From the NCBI GenBank assembly GCA_944323245.1, contig CALURT010000002.1:87269-151268 (forward strand): a stretch of DNA of 64,000 nt. The letters are read 5' to 3'. The notes beneath the pieces were generated by a model. The model had not been told where the DNA came from. It worked only from the letters and a program-made list of their open reading frames with translations, and made no database searches. The stretch is from an uncultured Bacteroidales bacterium (GTDB lineage Bacteria > Bacteroidota > Bacteroidia > Bacteroidales > UBA932). Below, piece by piece: positions 52,427 through 61,729 of this stretch (the first letter of the stretch is position 1; every line of letters starts with the position of its first letter). The position numbers were made by a program, and so were the translations under genes.

Positions 52427-53590
52427 TTATTTCCGGACGTAAGTCAGGAAGCGGTTGAGTCCGTCTTCGAGGACGGCTCTCGGGCAGGCGATATTCCATC
52501 TCATGAAGCCTTCGCCGGCAGCTCCGTACATTTTCCCTGCATTGAGCCACAGACGGGCATCCTGAATCAGAGCCTCTTCCAAGGCCTCGGAACCCAAACC
52601 GAGTTTCCGGCAGTCCATCCACACCAAATATGTCCCCTCCAATTCGGCTATCGGAAAATCCGGAAGATGTTTCCGGCAGAAAACCCGCATGAACTCATAA
52701 TTGCCATGCAGATAGTCAAGCAGCGAATCAAGCCATTCCCCTCCTTCACGATAGGCCGCCACGGACGAGATTACCGCAAAAGTGTTTATATCGCATACCT
52801 CATTGATATTGATAGCCTTGTCTATCTTTTTGCGTACGGTTTCATCCGAAGATACTATGTTGGCCATCTGCAGCCCGGCGATATTGAAGGACTTGCTCGG
52901 CGAGAAAAACGTCACCGAATTGGCAAGGAAATCTTCCGAAATCGAAGCGAAAGGAATATGCCTGTGACCTTTATAGACAAGTTCGCAATGGATTTCATCC
53001 GACAGGACGATGACCCCGTTGCGTCTGCAGATTTCTCCGGCACGCCTCAATTCCTCTTCGGTCCATACCCTGCCGACAGGATTGTGCGGGCTGCAAAGGA
53101 GAAAAAGCTTCACGCCCGGATCAGCCGTCTTGCGTTCCAGATCCTCGAAATCCATCCGGTAGGTATTGCCGTCAGGAATGAGCGGACTCTCGACAGCCTC
53201 GCAACCGTTGTTCCTGATGGATGAAAAGAAACAGTTGTACACCGGCGTCTGCACCAAAACCTTGTCTCCCGGAGAGGTCAATGCCTTGATAGTAGCGGAA
53301 ATAGCCGGCACCACACCTGAAGTGTAGATTATCCAGTCCTTCTCGATTTTCCAGCCGTGCCTGCTCTTGAACCAGTCGATAATGGAGGCATAATATTCGT
53401 CCGGAACTTTCGTATAGCCGAAAATACCGTGCTCTACCCTGTTTTTCAATGCTTCTATTATGGCCGGGGCGGTCTTGAAGTCCATATCTGCCACCCACAT
53501 AGGCAGCACATCAGGATTTTCCGCTCCGTCCCATTTGTAGGAATTGGTATTCCTGCGGGGAATTATACAGTCGAAATCGTAGTTGTTCAT
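52427..53590 (-). CDS. PLP-dependent C-S lyase, MalY/PatB type aminotransferase family
   Basis: 387 residues, class I/II aminotransferase fold. Typical for MalY/PatB: YDFDCIIPRRNTNSYKWD at the N-terminus, then VLPMWVADMDFKTAPAI, the CSPHNPVGRVWTEEEL block with the PLP-contacting Asn, VLSDEIHCEL with the Asp, and the PLP-binding Lys in TFFSPSKSFNIAGLQMAN. The late MRWNIACPRAVLEDGLNRF contributes the substrate-binding Arg. It probably splits cystathionine or cysteine conjugates (beta-lyase), in cytosol. It lies 12 bases past a leader gap from the DUF4491 gene, likely in one transcript. Confidence 0.9.
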   Translation of the reverse strand: MNNYDFDCIIPRRNTNSYKWDGAENPDVLPMWVADMDFKTAPAIIEALKNRVEHGIFGYTKVPDEYYASIIDWFKSRHGWKIEKDWIIYTSGVVPAISATIKALTSPGDKVLVQTPVYNCFFSSIRNNGCEAVESPLIPDGNTYRMDFEDLERKTADPGVKLFLLCSPHNPVGRVWTEEELRRAGEICRRNGVIVLSDEIHCELVYKGHRHIPFASISEDFLANSVTFFSPSKSFNIAGLQMANIVSSDETVRKKIDKAININEVCDINTFAVISSVAAYREGGEWLDSLLDYLHGNYEFMRVFCRKHLPDFPIAELEGTYLVWMDCRKLGLGSEALEEALIQDARLWLNAGKMYGAAGEGFMRWNIACPRAVLEDGLNRFLTYVRK

Positions 53591-53602
53591 ATTTTATGTC
53601 AG

Positions 53603-53887
53603 TTATTTTCTTCCCGGTTTCTTCGGGAACCACCCTTTCTGCACCCTCTTCTCCTGATGGAAAAGTTCGAGAATCGACCAGAAAGACGAAAAGGCGACCA
53701 CACCTGCCAGTGTGGAAAGAGTCGTATCCTTCAGAAAAAGCGAAAGGGCGATAAAACCGGCACCGGCAAGCAGAAAAGCCCACCAGCAACCTTTCCCGAA
53801 ATGATACTCGGCCTTGATGACTATAGGATGGAAAATCCCTATTATAAGAAATGTAGCCGCTCCGATAATGATTCCTTCAAAATTCAT
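53603..53887 (-). CDS. DUF4491 family small membrane protein
   Basis: 94 residues from the ATG at 53887 (MNFEGIIIGAATFLIIGIFH). The frame is open to 53992, but the additional 35 residues are not conserved in type. Three hydrophobic helices are visible (about 3-22, 33-50, 54-72), with HPIVIKAEYHFGKGCWWAF between the first two, which is the DUF4491 pattern. Function unknown. It precedes the PatB-like gene by 12 bases. Confidence 0.85.
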   Translation of the reverse strand: MNFEGIIIGAATFLIIGIFHPIVIKAEYHFGKGCWWAFLLAGAGFIALSLFLKDTTLSTLAGVVAFSSFWSILELFHQEKRVQKGWFPKKPGRK

Positions 53888-53976
53888 GAGTCTTTCGATA
53901 AAGAGGCTGTAAAGATACTCATAAAAGTCCAATTTGGCAATGACACTTTTCCGGACAGAACGGCAATGCAAGAAAT

Positions 53977-54007
53977 TTTGCAAATCACCCAAGAAAATTT
54001 ATCTTTG
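53977..54007 (+). promoter_or_regulatory. Bacteroidetes-type promoter of the acyltransferase-like gene
   Basis: TTTG (53977-53980), 19 bases, TATCTTTG (54000-54007): a full consensus match. It puts the transcription start about 27 bases before the ATG at 54041. Confidence 0.75.
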
Positions 54008-54040
54008 CAGGTTGTACGTGACTAAAAACCATATAAACCT

Positions 54041-55171
54041 ATGTCGATAGAGATCAGAAAAGCTTCATCAAAAAAGGAGATGAGAGCTTTTATAGATTTT
54101 CCGACCGACCTGTACAGGAAGCATCCGTGTTATGTGCCGAACCTGCGTTCGGACGATGCGATGACTTTCGACAGGGAGGCCAATGCCGCTTTCGATTTCT
54201 GCGAAGCCGAATTTTTCCTTGCATACAAAGACGGGAAACTCGTCGGAAGGGTGGCTGCCATCATCAACAGCAAGGCAAATGAAAGATGGAATACGAAATA
54301 TGTCCGCTTCGGATGGATAGATTTCATCGAGGATCGGGAAGTGCTCGAAGCTCTCTTGGACGCCGTGACAGAATGGGGCAGGGAGCGCGGCATGACGGCC
54401 ATCGCAGGGCCGCTCGGTTTCACGGACTTCGACCCGGAAGGAATGCTTGTGGAAGGATTCGACAAGACCGGCACCATGATCACCATCTACAACCATGAAT
54501 ACTATCCGCGATATTTCGAGGAATTGGGATTCAGAAAGGAAATCGACTGGGTGGAATATCTGATAAAACTTCCTGACGGATTGGACGAAAGATTCGAGAA
54601 AATGGCCAAGCTCATTCTCGAAAAAAACAAACTCCATATCAGGAAACTCACCCGCCGCATCATCGCCAAGGAAAAATACGGTCACAAATTCTTCCGCCTG
54701 ATAAACGAGTCATACGCAAATCTGTACGGATATTCAATCCTGTCCGACAAGCAGATAGACCAATATGTAAGGCAATATCTTACATTTCTCGACCTGAGGA
54801 TGGCGTCATTCGTGGAAGACGAAAACGGGGAATTGGTGGCAGCCGGAATCACCCTGCCGTCCCTCGCCAAGGCGCTGCAAAGGGCAAAGGGGAAACTTTT
54901 CCCGACAGGGTGGATTCATCTGCTCAACTCCCTGTATGTCAACAGACCCGACATTCTGGACCTGCTCCTTGTAGCCGTCAAGCCGGAATACCAGAAAAAA
55001 GGGCTGAACGCAGTCCTTTTCTATGACCTGATTCCGTCCCTGATAAAATTGGGATTCAAATATGCGGAAAGCAATCCGGAGCTTGAGACCAACCACAAGG
55101 TCCAGACTCTGTGGAATGCCTTCGACGCTACCGTACACAAGAGGCGCAGGGTCTACGTAAAGGAGTTCTGA
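54041..55171 (+). CDS. GNAT-superfamily acyltransferase-like protein
   Basis: 376 residues, with no signal or membrane span. The layout of two GNAT-like halves is visible: an N-terminal half with EFFLAYKDGKLVGRVAAIIN (a strand pair of the GNAT fold) and GPLGFTDFDPEGMLVEGFD, and a C-terminal half with ASFVEDENGELVAAGITLPS, VKPEYQKKGLNAVLFYDLI (acyl-CoA-binding loop area) and KYAESNPELETNHKVQTLW. Such proteins are widespread in Bacteroidota with no defined substrate. It is converged upon by the ppx gene 4 bases after its stop, with no terminator between them. Confidence 0.78.
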   Translation: MSIEIRKASSKKEMRAFIDFPTDLYRKHPCYVPNLRSDDAMTFDREANAAFDFCEAEFFLAYKDGKLVGRVAAIINSKANERWNTKYVRFGWIDFIEDREVLEALLDAVTEWGRERGMTAIAGPLGFTDFDPEGMLVEGFDKTGTMITIYNHEYYPRYFEELGFRKEIDWVEYLIKLPDGLDERFEKMAKLILEKNKLHIRKLTRRIIAKEKYGHKFFRLINESYANLYGYSILSDKQIDQYVRQYLTFLDLRMASFVEDENGELVAAGITLPSLAKALQRAKGKLFPTGWIHLLNSLYVNRPDILDLLLVAVKPEYQKKGLNAVLFYDLIPSLIKLGFKYAESNPELETNHKVQTLWNAFDATVHKRRRVYVKEF

Positions 55172-55175
55172 CGGG

Positions 55176-56105
55176 TCATTCGCCCGCCGCACGTCTTCTC
55201 TTCTGATAAAGGCCGTCGATGATACCGTCGGCAAGCCCTATCACAGGGACATAGATGAAACCGGCTCCGGTAATTTCCGCAATCGTAAGGAAAATTTCCG
55301 CTGCCGGAACTATTACATCTGCCCTGTCCGGCTTCAAGGCATATTTTTCCATGCGCTGGCCTACTGTCAGGGGCTTCAGTTCGCCATAAATTTCCCTCAG
55401 GGCGGAAACCGGCATTCTCGAATAGCGGTTGTCCTTGCTTTTTACGATTTTGAACAGTTTGTTGATGTTTCCTCCCGAACCTATGATATTGATGCCGGGA
55501 TATGATATCGCAAGGTCTTTCATGTCGCTTTTAAGCCGTTTCCATTCGCTTTCTGCCACGACTTCGCTGAGAATCCTGACCGTACCGATGTTGTAGGACC
55601 TCGAACATACCAATTCGCCGTCGGACAGAAGATTGATTTCCGTACTTCCGCCGCCGACATCGACATACATGAAGTTGCCTTTGCGGCCTTTCATGTACTC
55701 GACATGATTGTTGTATATCATGCGGGCCTCCTCCTGTCCGTCTATTATATCGATTCTGATTCCGGCCTTTTCCTCCACAGCCCTCATAATTTCCCTGCCG
55801 TTTTCAGAATCACGCATGGCCGATGTGGCACACGCCCTGTAGTCCTCCACATCGTAGATTTTCATCAGATGGCGGAAAGCCTTCATCAGTCGCACCATGT
55901 TCTTTTCCTTTTTCGATGAAATCCTTCCCTCGGAAAAGACATCGAATCCGAGGCGGAGAGGCACCCTGACAAGGAGCACCTTGCTGAAAAGCGGACGCTC
56001 GTCGTCCTCAAGTTGTTTTATGAGAAGCCTTACGGCATTGGAACCTATGTCAATGGCTGCGTATGCAGGATATTCTTTCTTTGTGTCGTTTTTCATGACT
56101 GTCAT
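55176..56105 (-). CDS. Exopolyphosphatase, Ppx/GppA family
   Basis: 309 residues, the short two-domain form (domains I and II only). The actin-like ATPase motifs are AAIDIGSNAVRLLI at the N-terminus and YVDVGGGSTEINLLSDG; the catalytic-type Glu in DGQEEARMIY is also present. It should remove terminal phosphates from polyphosphate, or hydrolyse pppGpp. It overlaps ppk by 4 bases (ATGA at 56102-56105), so synthesis and breakdown enzymes are translationally coupled. It ends with the arginine-rich QKRRRAAGE. Confidence 0.92.
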   Translation of the reverse strand: MTVMKNDTKKEYPAYAAIDIGSNAVRLLIKQLEDDERPLFSKVLLVRVPLRLGFDVFSEGRISSKKEKNMVRLMKAFRHLMKIYDVEDYRACATSAMRDSENGREIMRAVEEKAGIRIDIIDGQEEARMIYNNHVEYMKGRKGNFMYVDVGGGSTEINLLSDGELVCSRSYNIGTVRILSEVVAESEWKRLKSDMKDLAISYPGINIIGSGGNINKLFKIVKSKDNRYSRMPVSALREIYGELKPLTVGQRMEKYALKPDRADVIVPAAEIFLTIAEITGAGFIYVPVIGLADGIIDGLYQKRRRAAGE

Positions 56106-58153
56106 TCGGTATCAATTGATTTATAATATTCGTACAATGCCTGCTGGGAACCGCACGGCAGCGGATTTTCGCATTTCCACGGTCTGTTTTCGCCGCTTCC
56201 GTCCACTATGCGGCCCTGCTTCGCATCCCTCAGACCATACTCCACGATGCGCTTCATTTCGATTTTCAATGTAGGGTCGTACACAGGGGCAATCACTTCT
56301 ATCCTGTTGTCGAGGTTTCTCGGCATCCAGTCCGCCGATCCCATGTAGATTTTCTCCGTACCGCCCGCAGTGAAAATGAAAATGCGCGAATGCTCGAGGA
56401 ACCTGTCTATGATGCCGCAGACTTTCAGGTGACAGGTTACCGGGAGGTCTTCCGTAACCAAAGAGCAGTTGCCCCGGACGAGAAGGTCCACAGGTACGCC
56501 CTCCTTTGCGGCCTGATAGATTTTCTCCACCATGTCCCTGTCGGTGACATGATTGATTTTTATCATGATACCTGCGGGCTTGCCTGCCTTGTGATTCCTG
56601 ATTTCAGTATTTATCATTGATATGAATTTCTTCTTCATATCGTTCGGTGACACCAACAGTTCCTTGAATTTCACCGGAATATACGGTTTTTCGATAAATT
56701 CGAACAGCAGGTTCACGTCATCGGTGATTCTGCGCGATGCTGTCATCATTATACAGTCGGTATAGCTTCTTGCATTGCCCTCATGGAAATTTCCAGTGCT
56801 CACGCATGATATGTCCGGCCCCTTTTTCATTCCTATGTGGACCACTTTCGAATGGACTTTCAGGCCCTCGACACCGAAAATGACCTTGACTCCGGCATCC
56901 CTCAGCTTCTGCGCCCATACCATATTGGACTCCTCGTCGAACCTTGCAAGCAGCTCTACCACGGCCGTCACCTTCTTTCCGTTCCGCGCCGCCCCGACAA
57001 GAGCCCTGATGACCTTTGAATCCTTGGCCAACCGGTACAGCGTGATTTTTATGCTTTTGACATTCCTGTCCACTGCGGCTTCGTGCAGCAGTCCGAGAAA
57101 ATACGAAAAGTCATGATACGGCACATGGATGAACCTGTCCTGCTGAAGGATGTCCCTGACAATGCTTTCCGAATGTATCCGTACAGGAGGCATCGGGGGA
57201 TATTCAAGGTCCTTCCTGCCGCAATGAGGGAATTTCATCAGATCCTTGTGATTCTGATAACGTCCGCTGTCCACAACCGTATCGTTCCGGCCGAGATCCA
57301 ATTTGGACATTACCCTCCTCAGCAGATCCGGCGGCATATTCCCGTCGTAAACCACTCTCAACGGTTCCCCTTTCTTCCTGCTTTTCAATCCTTTGGAAAC
57401 TTTCTGAAGAATACCGTTGCGCTGATCGTCATCGATTTCCATTTCAGCGTCCCGGGTAAATTTGAAAGCATAGGATTCGAAACCGCTGCAGCCCGACCCT
57501 GCGAAAATTCTCGGAAGCGAGCACCTTACCACGTCATCAATATACATGATGTAGCTTTTGCCGTCCTTGTCAGGCAGTCTTATGAACCTGCCGCAGCTCT
57601 GCACCGGGAGTTCGAAATAAGAATAATCATAGGCGGTCCTGTCCGTAATGTCATCCCTGACCGCCCTCACGGCAAGATAAATGCTCTGGTCCGACTCGTA
57701 ATCGAGATGCTTTACGGCGGAAAACCATATAGGGACAATAAGGCCGTCCAACCGGTCCGAATAATAGTCCCTTATGAATTCCATCTGCTCCTCCGTCACC
57801 TCGCTGTCGGAAATCAGGCATACGTTCTCTCTCCTGAGTGCGGCATACACGTCGGCAATAGCCGTTTCATAGTCTTTCAGATATTTGGAATTGAGTTTGG
57901 AAATCTGACGTACAGTCATTTTGGCCGTCCTCACTTCCTTGAGATTCTGCTTGCCCGCCCATTCGATGATACGGTTCTGGGAAGCGACCCTGACACGGAA
58001 AAATTCATCGAAATTATTTGAATATATTCCGAGAAAGGACAGTCTTTCGAGCAACGGCACATCTTCCTTGCATGCTTCCTGAAGGACTCTCCTGTTGAAA
58101 TACATCCAACTTACATCCCTTTCCACGTAGGGGAAATCCGCTTTTTTCTTCAT
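56102..58153 (-). CDS. ppk1: Polyphosphate kinase 1
   Basis: 683 residues, normal for PPK1, which builds polyphosphate from ATP. The N-terminal domain begins DVSWMYFNRRVLQEA; the head domain has IGIYSNNFDEFFRVRV; the catalytic domains show VKSIKITLYRLAKDSKVIRAL, the autophosphorylated His in GLKVHSKVVHIG, CVSTGNFHEGNARSYTDC, and the late DLLVRGNCSL and NLDNRIEVIAPVYD. The order of genes (iorA, iorB, ppk1, ppx) with gaps of 4 to 6 bases or an overlap indicates a single transcript. Confidence 0.96.
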   Translation of the reverse strand: MKKKADFPYVERDVSWMYFNRRVLQEACKEDVPLLERLSFLGIYSNNFDEFFRVRVASQNRIIEWAGKQNLKEVRTAKMTVRQISKLNSKYLKDYETAIADVYAALRRENVCLISDSEVTEEQMEFIRDYYSDRLDGLIVPIWFSAVKHLDYESDQSIYLAVRAVRDDITDRTAYDYSYFELPVQSCGRFIRLPDKDGKSYIMYIDDVVRCSLPRIFAGSGCSGFESYAFKFTRDAEMEIDDDQRNGILQKVSKGLKSRKKGEPLRVVYDGNMPPDLLRRVMSKLDLGRNDTVVDSGRYQNHKDLMKFPHCGRKDLEYPPMPPVRIHSESIVRDILQQDRFIHVPYHDFSYFLGLLHEAAVDRNVKSIKITLYRLAKDSKVIRALVGAARNGKKVTAVVELLARFDEESNMVWAQKLRDAGVKVIFGVEGLKVHSKVVHIGMKKGPDISCVSTGNFHEGNARSYTDCIMMTASRRITDDVNLLFEFIEKPYIPVKFKELLVSPNDMKKKFISMINTEIRNHKAGKPAGIMIKINHVTDRDMVEKIYQAAKEGVPVDLLVRGNCSLVTEDLPVTCHLKVCGIIDRFLEHSRIFIFTAGGTEKIYMGSADWMPRNLDNRIEVIAPVYDPTLKIEMKRIVEYGLRDAKQGRIVDGSGENRPWKCENPLPCGSQQALYEYYKSIDTE

Positions 58154-58159
58154 ATAAAA

Positions 58160-58732
58160 TCATTTGGTTTCATTCAGTCCGGCATTGAAGGCTTTCAGGT
58201 TCGCTTCCACGATCTGCTGTCCTTTCCCGGCAAAGACCCTCGCTATGCCTTCCCTCAACGCCTCCGGCGCAAGCAATCCGATACGGGATGAAGCTGCGCC
58301 GAGCAGAACCATATTGGCCGCCTTCGGCATTGAAATACTCTTTGCAATGCTTTCAATATCAATACATACTGCGTTCGGAAGCCTTTTCAGTTCTTCCGAA
58401 ACCGCCTTTTCCGGATAATCCGGAATATTCATCAGAGGAACAGACGAGGTGACTATGACTCCGCCGGCAGAAAGAAAAGGCAGATACCTCAACGCTTCCA
58501 TCGGTTCCATGGAAAGAATCATGTCGGCAGAGCCTGTCGGAAGAAGGTCCGAGAATATTTCCGTATCCGACAGGCGGAGCCCCGATTCCACTTCTCCGCC
58601 TCTCTGACTCATGCCGTGTACTTCCGCCTGCTTCACGCAAAGGCCTGCATGAAGGGCCGCATCAGCGATTACTGTGGCGATGGACAGGATTCCCTGGCCG
58701 CCTACTCCTGAAAGTATTATATCGTATTTCAT
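58160..58732 (-). CDS. iorB: Indolepyruvate ferredoxin oxidoreductase, beta subunit
   Basis: 190 residues. It shows the gamma-domain pattern of 2-oxoacid:ferredoxin oxidoreductases: GVGGQGILSIATVIADAAL at the N-terminus, EVHGMSQRGGEVESGLRL and ADMILSMEPMEALRYLPFL. IorB together with IorA decarboxylates aryl pyruvates from aromatic amino acids to aryl-acetyl-CoA with reduction of ferredoxin. It lies 4 bases after iorA and 6 before ppk1. Confidence 0.93.
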   Translation of the reverse strand: MKYDIILSGVGGQGILSIATVIADAALHAGLCVKQAEVHGMSQRGGEVESGLRLSDTEIFSDLLPTGSADMILSMEPMEALRYLPFLSAGGVIVTSSVPLMNIPDYPEKAVSEELKRLPNAVCIDIESIAKSISMPKAANMVLLGAASSRIGLLAPEALREGIARVFAGKGQQIVEANLKAFNAGLNETK

Positions 58733-58736
58733 AACC

Positions 58737-60332
58737 TTATTCCTTTTGCTTTCTCTGCTTCCTTGCGAGTGTCTGCATGCACTCTCGTCTCGGAATGATG
58801 ACCGACACTCCGTGGTAATCGATTTCCTGTCTTATGGTATCCATGATTTCATCCATGTTTTTCTGCAGAGGGACCACGACCCTCAGATGCTCGGGCTCCA
58901 CGCCGAGGGCGGAGCATATCTTTTCGAATTTGCCTGTACCCGAAGAATCCTGGCCTCCTGTCATCGCAGTGGTAAGATTGTCCGAAATAACGACCGTAAT
59001 GTCCGAGCCGTCGTTTACAGCGTCGAGAAGTCCGGTCATCCCGCTGTGAGTGAACGTGGAATCCCCTATCACTGCAACTGCAGGCCATACTCCGGCGTCG
59101 GCCGCGCCCTTGGCCATGGTAATGGAAGCCCCCATGTCCACGCATGAGTCTATAGCACAGAACGGAGGCAGTGCCCCGAGTGTATAGCAGCCTATATCGG
59201 CGAACACGCGTGCATTTTCATAATCTGCAAGCACCTTGTTCAAGGCGATGTACACATCCCTGTGCCCGCAGCCCATACACAAAGCCGGCGGTCTCGGGAC
59301 TACCGCTTCAGGCTTACTGCGCAACGGCTGTACGGCTTTGCCCAAGGCCGATGCCACAAGGTCAGGGTTAAGCTCCCCTGTACGCGGAAGATCGCCCGTA
59401 AGGCGTCCTCTGACTTTTTTGTCCTTGCCGATGAATGCCCGTATCTGCTCCTCGATGAACGGCTGGCCGTCCTCTACTACCAATATTTCGTCGCAATTCT
59501 CCGCAAATCCGGAAATCTTCTCATCCGGCAACGGATACTGCGGAATTTTCAGCACCGGACAGTCCGGTCTGTTCTCCATGACATAGTTGTAGCCTGTACC
59601 GCAGGTCACGATTCCCGTGACGGCATGTTTCCCGGTATTTTTCTCCACAAGGAAAGGCGAGTCCGCCGCAAGTTTCCTCAATCGGGGCTGCAAGGCTGTC
59701 AAGGCATCGTTGCGCCTGCGTGCATTGGCAGGAAGCAGGACCCATGAAGAGGGGTCCTTGGCCACAGGAAGTTCCTGCAACGGTCCCGGAGTGTCGTTTA
59801 CGTTCACCGCCGCCCTCGAATGGGCAAGCCTTGTAGTGAGTCTGAAAAGGACAGGGAGTTTCAGTTGCTCCGAAAGGCTGAAGGCATAGGCCGTCATCTC
59901 GTAGGCTTCCTGCTGCGTCGACGGTTCTACAATCGGAATCATTGCGAACTTGCCATAGAACCTCGAATCCTGCTCATTCTGGGAGGAATGCATGGACGGA
60001 TCGTCGGCAGCCACAACTACCAATCCGCCGTTCACTCCCGTCATGGCAGAATTGACGAAGGCATCCGCAGCCACGTTCATCCCGACGTGTTTCATGCATA
60101 CCATACTGCGGCGTCCGGCGTATGACATGCCCAAGGCTTCCTCCATCGCCGTCTTTTCGTTCGTGCTCCATGAAGCGTGTACTCCCCTTTCCCGGGCAAG
60201 AGACGATTTCTGTATGAATTCCGTAATCTCAGTACTCGGCGTCCCGGGATAGGCGTAGACACCCTTTATTCCTGCATGCAAGGCGCCGAGCGCCACTGCC
60301 TCATCTCCAAGCAACAATCTCGTTTTTTCCAT
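58737..60332 (-). CDS. iorA: Indolepyruvate ferredoxin oxidoreductase, alpha subunit (without C-terminal Fe-S domain)
   Basis: 531 residues. The N-terminal pyrimidine-binding domain starts GDEAVALGALHAGIKGVYAY, followed by PGTPSTEITEF; the C-terminal TPP domain has CMGCGHRDVYIAL, DIGCYTLGALPPF and GDSTFTHSGMTGLLDAVNDG. It ends soon after (MQTLARKQRKQKE), so it lacks the C-terminal two-cluster ferredoxin domain present in archaeal IorA. Electrons must then pass to another carrier; a free two-cluster ferredoxin is encoded at 23374-23544. Reaction: indole- or phenylpyruvate plus CoA to the arylacetyl-CoA. The next gene upstream encodes an omega-amidase-like enzyme, also of 2-oxoacid metabolism. 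Confidence 0.92.
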   Translation of the reverse strand: MEKTRLLLGDEAVALGALHAGIKGVYAYPGTPSTEITEFIQKSSLARERGVHASWSTNEKTAMEEALGMSYAGRRSMVCMKHVGMNVAADAFVNSAMTGVNGGLVVVAADDPSMHSSQNEQDSRFYGKFAMIPIVEPSTQQEAYEMTAYAFSLSEQLKLPVLFRLTTRLAHSRAAVNVNDTPGPLQELPVAKDPSSWVLLPANARRRNDALTALQPRLRKLAADSPFLVEKNTGKHAVTGIVTCGTGYNYVMENRPDCPVLKIPQYPLPDEKISGFAENCDEILVVEDGQPFIEEQIRAFIGKDKKVRGRLTGDLPRTGELNPDLVASALGKAVQPLRSKPEAVVPRPPALCMGCGHRDVYIALNKVLADYENARVFADIGCYTLGALPPFCAIDSCVDMGASITMAKGAADAGVWPAVAVIGDSTFTHSGMTGLLDAVNDGSDITVVISDNLTTAMTGGQDSSGTGKFEKICSALGVEPEHLRVVVPLQKNMDEIMDTIRQEIDYHGVSVIIPRRECMQTLARKQRKQKE

Positions 60333-60344
60333 AATCCGTTCCGT

Positions 60345-61106
60345 TCAAACCAATTCAAAATCATCAGCGTCATCCAATACGGGAAATTTCTGCCGGAATG
60401 CAGCAAGTTCCTCCATGGATATTTCCGCCACTGCTACCGATTCCATACCGTCGGCACATTCCGCAATGACCTTCCCGTACGGGTCTATCAGCATCGTCCC
60501 ACCGCAATAGGAGTTCGAAGGGTCAGTCCCTATCCGGTTTACTCCGGCCACAAAGCATTGGTTTTCAATAGCCCGTGCCTTCAGAAGCTGCCGCCAGGCA
60601 TCCGTCCTCGTTTCCGGCCAGCTTGCCACATACAAGGCCATGTCATAGTCTCCCCTGTTGCGGGACCATACCGGGAAACGGAGGTCGTAGCATACCTGGA
60701 GCAGGATTCTTACTCCTTTGTATTCCACTATTTTACGTTCTTTCCCAGCCGTAAACTTCAAATGCTCGCCACCGTAAGTGAAAAGATGCCTTTTGTCGTA
60801 ATGTACGGAGTTGCCGTCAGGAGTGACGAAATAAAATCTGTTGAAAAACCGCCCGTTCTCTTCTACGGCCACGCTTCCGGCTATCGCCGCTGAAAACATT
60901 TCCGCACTGTCCTTCATCCATTTCAGGCTGTCACACGGCTCGGGCTCGGCAACTCCTTCCGGAGAGGTGCAGAACCCCGTGGAAAACATTTCAGGAAGTA
61001 CATAGAGGTCACATCCGGAAGCCGAGGCCATCATCGCTTCCGCCCCGAACCTGTTCCTGCAGGGCATGGCCCACTCGATGTCACTCTGTAATAACGCTAT
61101 TTTCAT
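60345..61106 (-). CDS. Carbon-nitrogen hydrolase, omega-amidase (YafV/Nit2) type
   Basis: 253 residues from the ATG at 61106; the frame is open to 61130, but the shorter start MKIALLQSDIEW is the usual one for the family. The nitrilase triad is complete: Glu39 (LPEMFSTGF), Lys105 (YDKRHLFTYG) and Cys139 (LQVCYDLRFP). The WRQLLKARAIENQCFVAGVN and ADGMES segments place it with YafV/omega-amidases, which deaminate 2-oxoglutaramate or 2-oxosuccinamate formed as transamination by-products. In the operon it lies 12 bases before iorA and 7 after the GNAT gene. Confidence 0.88.
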   Translation of the reverse strand: MKIALLQSDIEWAMPCRNRFGAEAMMASASGCDLYVLPEMFSTGFCTSPEGVAEPEPCDSLKWMKDSAEMFSAAIAGSVAVEENGRFFNRFYFVTPDGNSVHYDKRHLFTYGGEHLKFTAGKERKIVEYKGVRILLQVCYDLRFPVWSRNRGDYDMALYVASWPETRTDAWRQLLKARAIENQCFVAGVNRIGTDPSNSYCGGTMLIDPYGKVIAECADGMESVAVAEISMEELAAFRQKFPVLDDADDFELV

Positions 61107-61113
61107 ATCCGAT

Positions 61114-61593
61114 CTACAGCAATGTTTCAAGTATCGTTTTCTGTGGCTTCAGGCCGCAGGCTTCATAGAATTTCATGGCAGAAACGTTGCAACTCCAGAC
61201 GTTCAGGGTAAGGTTGTAACATCCGCTATCCTTTGCGAATTTCCTAACTGCGGCATACAGGGCACTGCCGATATGCCGGCCCCGCAAATTTTCGTCCACG
61301 CACAAATCGTCGATGTACAAGGTCCTGACATCCGTCAGTATGTTGTCGTTTTCATGCCGGATGAATATGCAGAACGCATAGCCGCAAAGGTAACCCGACC
61401 CGTCGACCGCCACGAAAACGGGTCTCGAATCATCTGCGATTATCTCTTCCAATTGTCCGTGCGTGTACTTCCTTGTCCCGTATTTGAACAGGTCAGGCCT
61501 GCCCTCGTGATGTATGAGGCATACCTGTTCCAATAAGGCGTCGATGCGGGGAATATCGCCGACGCATGCTCTTCTTATATTCAAATCTTCCAT
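61114..61593 (-). CDS. GNAT family N-acetyltransferase
   Basis: 159 residues. The acetyl-CoA-binding motif is DDLCVDENLRGRHIGSALYAAV (R-x-x-G-x-G/A type; here RGRHIGS), preceded by the strand RTLYIDDLCV and followed by YNLTLNVWSCNVSAMKFYEACGL. The substrate is unknown. First gene of the leftward six-gene cluster. No consensus promoter was found in the 136-bp gap to gpsA (61594-61729), which holds A/T-rich sequence and nothing else that I can identify. Confidence 0.9.
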   Translation of the reverse strand: MEDLNIRRACVGDIPRIDALLEQVCLIHHEGRPDLFKYGTRKYTHGQLEEIIADDSRPVFVAVDGSGYLCGYAFCIFIRHENDNILTDVRTLYIDDLCVDENLRGRHIGSALYAAVRKFAKDSGCYNLTLNVWSCNVSAMKFYEACGLKPQKTILETLL

Positions 61594-61729
61594 TTTCCGT
61601 TAATTATACATTTCCGGTCATTTTCCGGTACCGACTTATAAAGTTCGGAATTTTTCAATTAAAAACAAAATCGGGAAAAAGTATTACCTTTATAAAAATT
61701 TATTGCAGGACTGTTCATAACGGATAATT

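Noticed and set aside
57083..58021. 312-codon plus-strand frame opposite ppk1
   Set aside because: Antisense shadow of a gene with complete PPK1 motifs.
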